From JBBSBY01 sp038250835 (GTDB taxonomy: Bacteria; Desulfobacterota; Desulfomonilia; Desulfomonilales; Desulfomonilaceae), in NCBI GenBank assembly GCA_038250835.1, contig JBBSBY010000146.1:1-5204 (forward strand): DNA of 5,204 nucleotides. Direction: 5' to 3'. The position numbers were made by a program, and so were the translations under genes. Each line of letters starts with the position of its first letter. Positions within the stretch are counted from its first letter, which is position 1. Of the stretch, positions 5,042 through 5,204 are shown piece by piece. A model generated the notes under the pieces. It was not told the origin of the DNA. It ran no database searches and saw only the letters and a program-made list of their open reading frames with translations.

Positions 5042-5204
5042 TTTTGGTATCCGAAATATATCGTGGTAAGTAGTCCCAACAGATAAAAGCTCCAATAAAG
5101 CATGTATAGCGGCTTTCATCAGTTCAGGACTGCAACAAACTACATTCTATGCGCCGTGAGTCCCAGCCTGAATCCATTCTTTGTATTGAGGTTACCAACA
5201 ATTC

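Noticed and set aside
5120..5150. TAGAAT as a -10 box for the minus-strand pair
   Set aside because: The only -35 at good spacing is TTCAGG, a poor match, so no promoter is called.
5140..5204. Short open frames at the right edge: a minus-strand tail ending ...GLTAHRM at 5140, and a plus-strand start at ATG 5149
   Set aside because: The minus-strand tail could be the C-terminus of a further gene, and the plus-strand frame is also open to the edge. About 20 codons cannot decide between them.

Overview
The window reads as chromosomal DNA from a Gram-negative (diderm) bacterium of medium GC content. It carries fatty-acid and acyl-CoA metabolism genes next to an envelope lipoprotein. The diderm assignment rests on one gene with a clear lipobox and a LolA/LolB-like mature domain. 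The lineage cannot be fixed from this sequence. The hbd plus acyl-CoA dehydrogenase pair suits anaerobic or facultative bacteria that oxidise or make short-chain acyl-CoAs. I see no IS element, CRISPR array, tRNA, rRNA or integration site.

Layout: (1) 1-696, plus strand, holds the C-terminal part of an AlkK-like acyl-CoA synthetase cut by the window edge. (2) 683-1318 holds a PHP-family metal-dependent phosphoesterase whose start overlaps the synthetase stop, so the two are probably translationally coupled. (3) 1319-1613 is an intergenic region rich in dyads, with a plausible promoter, a 6-3-6 inverted repeat, a 14-bp palindrome and a hairpin touching the Shine-Dalgarno sequence. (4) 1614-2468 (3-hydroxybutyryl-CoA dehydrogenase) and 2506-3678 (acyl-CoA dehydrogenase) form a two-gene unit closed by a good intrinsic terminator at 3699-3737. 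(5) 3738-3879 carries a promoter-like element for (6) a lipoprotein at 3880-4617. (7) On the minus strand, converging with only 8 bp between stop codons, are two small genes: a membrane protein (4838-5041) and an orphan soluble protein (4626-4841), joined by a GTGA stop/start overlap. The last ~85 bases cannot be assigned.

Metabolic reading: the synthetase would activate a fatty acid to acyl-CoA. The flavin-dependent acyl-CoA dehydrogenase and the NAD(P)-dependent 3-hydroxyacyl-CoA dehydrogenase catalyse the first and third steps of beta-oxidation, or the matching steps of butyrate-type synthesis in reverse. The enoyl-CoA hydratase, thiolase and electron-transfer flavoprotein genes that would complete the pathway are not in the window. 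The central genes are ordinary and well conserved. The less explained parts are the regulatory DNA before hbd, the LolA-like lipoprotein, and the small overlapping minus-strand pair.
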